A DNA stretch of 40,693 nucleotides from an uncultured Bacteroidia bacterium (GTDB taxonomy: Bacteria > Bacteroidota > Bacteroidia > Bacteroidales > F082). Location: positions 1 through 40,693 of the forward strand of contig CADAVB010000007.1 of assembly GCA_902791165.1 (NCBI GenBank). The letters are read 5' to 3'. A program made the position numbers and the translations under genes. The notes below the pieces were generated by a model. It had not been told where the DNA came from, searched no databases, and saw only the letters and a list, made by a program, of their open reading frames with translations. Positions 38,971-40,693 of the stretch are shown here, piece after piece; the stretch's first letter is position 1, and every line of letters starts with the position of its first letter.

Positions 38971-39936
38971 TTATTTGTCAATCAGACCAATGCCCGTCTT
39001 GACCAACTTACCTTTCTCCTTAAGAAGAATGGCCATCCGGTCTAACATTCCGTTCACAAAACGGCGGCTATCGGGCGTGCTATAGTATTTGGAGATCTCG
39101 ATGTATTCGTTGATGGTCACCTTGACGGGGATGAAATGGAACTCACAAAACTCGGTCATGGCCATGAAGATGAGAATCCTGTCCATCAAGGCCAAACGGT
39201 CGTAGTCCCAATTCGAGATGTTATCTTTCACCAAATCAACGTATTCATCGGCATGAAGAAGCGTCTTTTCAAACAGCTTGACGACAAATGCCTTGTCATC
39301 CTCATCCCCCTCGTTCTGGGTTTTATAGGCGGGAGGCAACATCGAGTTTTCGTTAAACGAGGCCGGTAGGTCGTTGAGAAACTTCCAAGTCAGATAAAGC
39401 GCCAGTTGGTAATCGCTATTGAAGGCCAAATCGCGATCGGAATAGAAGTCATACAGCAGGCTGTCCTCTGGCATATATTTGTCGATGATAGTCATCAGCA
39501 AGCGACGGTCGCCCTCAAAGTCGTTGGTTTCCTTGCTCATATATTCCTTGTATTCAGGAAACTCGAGCATCCTATTATAAAACGAACGGATAAAATCTTC
39601 CCTATGGTCTGCCCAATTGATTTTGTAGGTTTGCTCCAAACGAATCAAATGGTTATTATTATCCAAAGCATTGAGAACCAAATTATTAACAAACTTTAAA
39701 TTGGGATTCAGGTCTTCCTTTGTGGGTAAAAGTTTGTTGCGGTTTTCCTCAATGCGGCGTTCGGCAAAACGCTTCACTTCCACCCAAAACGAAAGTTGAT
39801 ACACAAACAGCGCATAAAGCATATCAACCGACTGAAGCAAATGACGCTCGGCCTTGGCCAAATCATGTTCGTTCGACTGGCGATAGGCGTAAATTTCCTG
39901 CAACGCCTTGATTCTTAAAAATCTTCTATTCAGCAT
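38971..39936 (-). CDS. nusB: Transcription antitermination factor NusB
   Basis: A 321-residue NusB. The RNA-binding family domain is in the C-terminal third (YDRLALMDRILIFMAMTEFCEF...VTINEYIEISKYYSTPDSRRFVNGMLD), preceded by a long N-terminal region as is usual in Bacteroidota (start MLNRRFLRIKALQEIYAY). It acts with NusA/NusE at rRNA operons. It ends 58 bases before the PorQ start and may be cotranscribed. A -7 box (TACCTTTG) lies about 32 bases upstream. Confidence 0.93.
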   Translation of the reverse strand: MLNRRFLRIKALQEIYAYRQSNEHDLAKAERHLLQSVDMLYALFVYQLSFWVEVKRFAERRIEENRNKLLPTKEDLNPNLKFVNNLVLNALDNNNHLIRLEQTYKINWADHREDFIRSFYNRMLEFPEYKEYMSKETNDFEGDRRLLMTIIDKYMPEDSLLYDFYSDRDLAFNSDYQLALYLTWKFLNDLPASFNENSMLPPAYKTQNEGDEDDKAFVVKLFEKTLLHADEYVDLVKDNISNWDYDRLALMDRILIFMAMTEFCEFHFIPVKVTINEYIEISKYYSTPDSRRFVNGMLDRMAILLKEKGKLVKTGIGLIDK

Positions 39937-39967
39937 AATAACTCTAAAATCCTTTCAAAACAGTTTG

Positions 39968-40025
39968 CAAAGGTAACAATTTTTTGTCAAAAACATTGTC
40001 AATACAATAAAAATGCGTATCTTTG
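39968..40025. promoter_or_regulatory. Divergent promoters of nusB and rubrerythrin
   Basis: nusB: TACCTTTG on the minus strand (39968-39975). Rubrerythrin: -33 ATTG (39995-39998), a 19-base spacer and TATCTTTG (40018-40025), one of the clearest promoters in the window. Confidence 0.75.
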
Positions 40026-40075
40026 CGTAAACAAAACGAATTAGAATTTTAACTCATTAAATCATTTAAAAACTC

Positions 40076-40621
40076 ATGAAGAAAAAATTTATCTGCCCTA
40101 TTTGCGGGTATGTCCACGAGGGAGAAGAAGCGCCGGAGCGCTGCCCTCAATGCAAACAAGTTGTTGAATGGAAGGTCGTTGATGAAAACGCGGCCTTGAA
40201 TTTCGTAACCGAGCACGTCATCGGCATTGCCAAAGGCACTGGCGAAGACATGATCAAGGACCTGAATGCCCATTTCATGGGCGAGGCCACCGAAGTCGGA
40301 ATGTACTTGGCCATGAGCCGTCAGGCCGACCGCGAAGGCTATCCCGAAATCGCTGAGGCTTTCAAGCGCTACGCTTTTGAAGAAGCCGAGCACTGCGCCA
40401 AGTTCGCAGAATTGCTTGGCGACGTGGTTTGGGACACCAAGACCAACCTCTACAAGCGCATGATTGCCGAATGTGGTGCCTGCGAAGACAAGATGCGCAT
40501 CGCCCGCGTGGCCAAGGAGCGCAACCTTGACGCCATCCACGACACAGTCCACGAAATGGCCAAAGACGAAGCCCGCCACGGCAAAGGCTTTGAAGGTCTG
40601 TACAAACGCTACTTCGGATAA
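40076..40621 (+). CDS. Reverse rubrerythrin
   Basis: A peroxide-reducing di-iron protein of 181 residues. An N-terminal rubredoxin domain (Cys7, Cys10, Cys23, Cys26 in CPICGY and CPQC) precedes a ferritin-like four-helix domain with the iron ligands in [20 protein letters not shown] and DEARHGKGF. The rubredoxin-first order defines reverse rubrerythrins, which help anaerobes survive oxygen. It has its own strong promoter. The stop is followed by a repeat. Confidence 0.95.
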   Translation: MKKKFICPICGYVHEGEEAPERCPQCKQVVEWKVVDENAALNFVTEHVIGIAKGTGEDMIKDLNAHFMGEATEVGMYLAMSRQADREGYPEIAEAFKRYAFEEAEHCAKFAELLGDVVWDTKTNLYKRMIAECGACEDKMRIARVAKERNLDAIHDTVHEMAKDEARHGKGFEGLYKRYFG

Positions 40622-40632
40622 CTTATCAAGTA

Positions 40633-40693
40633 TGGAGTGTTGAATGTTGAGTGATGAGTTATGAGCAACTCTTAACCCCCAACTCCACACTCC
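40633..40693. repeat. Heptamer-arm hairpin repeat at the window end
   Basis: The arms begin GGAGTGT and end ACACTCC, with GAGTTGA/GTTGAGT-type units inside; it may extend beyond the edge. It is related to 281-380 and 15451-15485. Confidence 0.7.

Overview
The window looks like a Bacteroidales (Bacteroidota) chromosome of moderate GC, probably a gut or rumen lineage. The evidence is family content and promoters. It carries a type IX secretion protein PorQ, a DUF3078 outer-membrane protein, an S16 with a long Ala/Glu tail, a long NusB and a reverse rubrerythrin. It also has many Bacteroidota-type -7 boxes (TAnnTTTG) upstream of genes. No tRNA, rRNA, CRISPR array or classical insertion sequence was seen.

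Layout. 1-5713: a truncated GH2 beta-galactosidase, two divergent acyl-thioesterases and a lipoprotein prolyl oligopeptidase. 5734-16044: housekeeping and envelope genes on the minus strand, including a metallophosphoesterase lipoprotein, a beta-barrel protein, a DppB-type permease, a DoxX-like protein, DUF1599, DUF58, thioredoxin and DnaE. 16045-27763: an accessory island, all minus strand. 27763-30351: a Fic protein, an EamA transporter and S16. 30370-40693: a degenerate LMW-phosphatase-like gene, YebC, a degenerate class III cyclase-like protein, DUF3078, RfbD, a phosphohexomutase, DUF721/RecF, PorQ, NusB and rubrerythrin.

The island is the main point of interest. A WYL-domain regulator heads a set of about twelve genes: a RavA/ViaA-like MoxR ATPase and VWA pair, a YgjP-like metallopeptidase, a single-HKD phospholipase D-like protein, a second AAA+ ATPase with a winged-helix N-terminus, a HAD phosphatase-like protein, a uracil-DNA-glycosylase-like protein with a tiny zinc ribbon, and several unknowns. 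Seven intergenic copies of one module punctuate them. The module is a dyad (AAGCCTGTGC, nine bases, GCACAGGCTT) followed by exactly eight bases and a TTTG -7 promoter core. One copy lies in front of the WYL gene itself. The simplest reading is one regulon under a WYL switch, of the kind known to control defence and stress systems. A 35-codon relic fusing the start of the WYL gene to the end of the AAA+ gene shows that the island has rearranged.

A second theme is small repeats that invade genes. Heptamer-built hairpins (GAGAGTT units) lie in frame inside the beta-galactosidase and DnaE. A palindrome encoding RNDVIASEAKQS lies in frame in the DoxX-like protein, and a relative forms the C-terminus of RfbD. 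Other families supply the ends of the two thioesterase genes.
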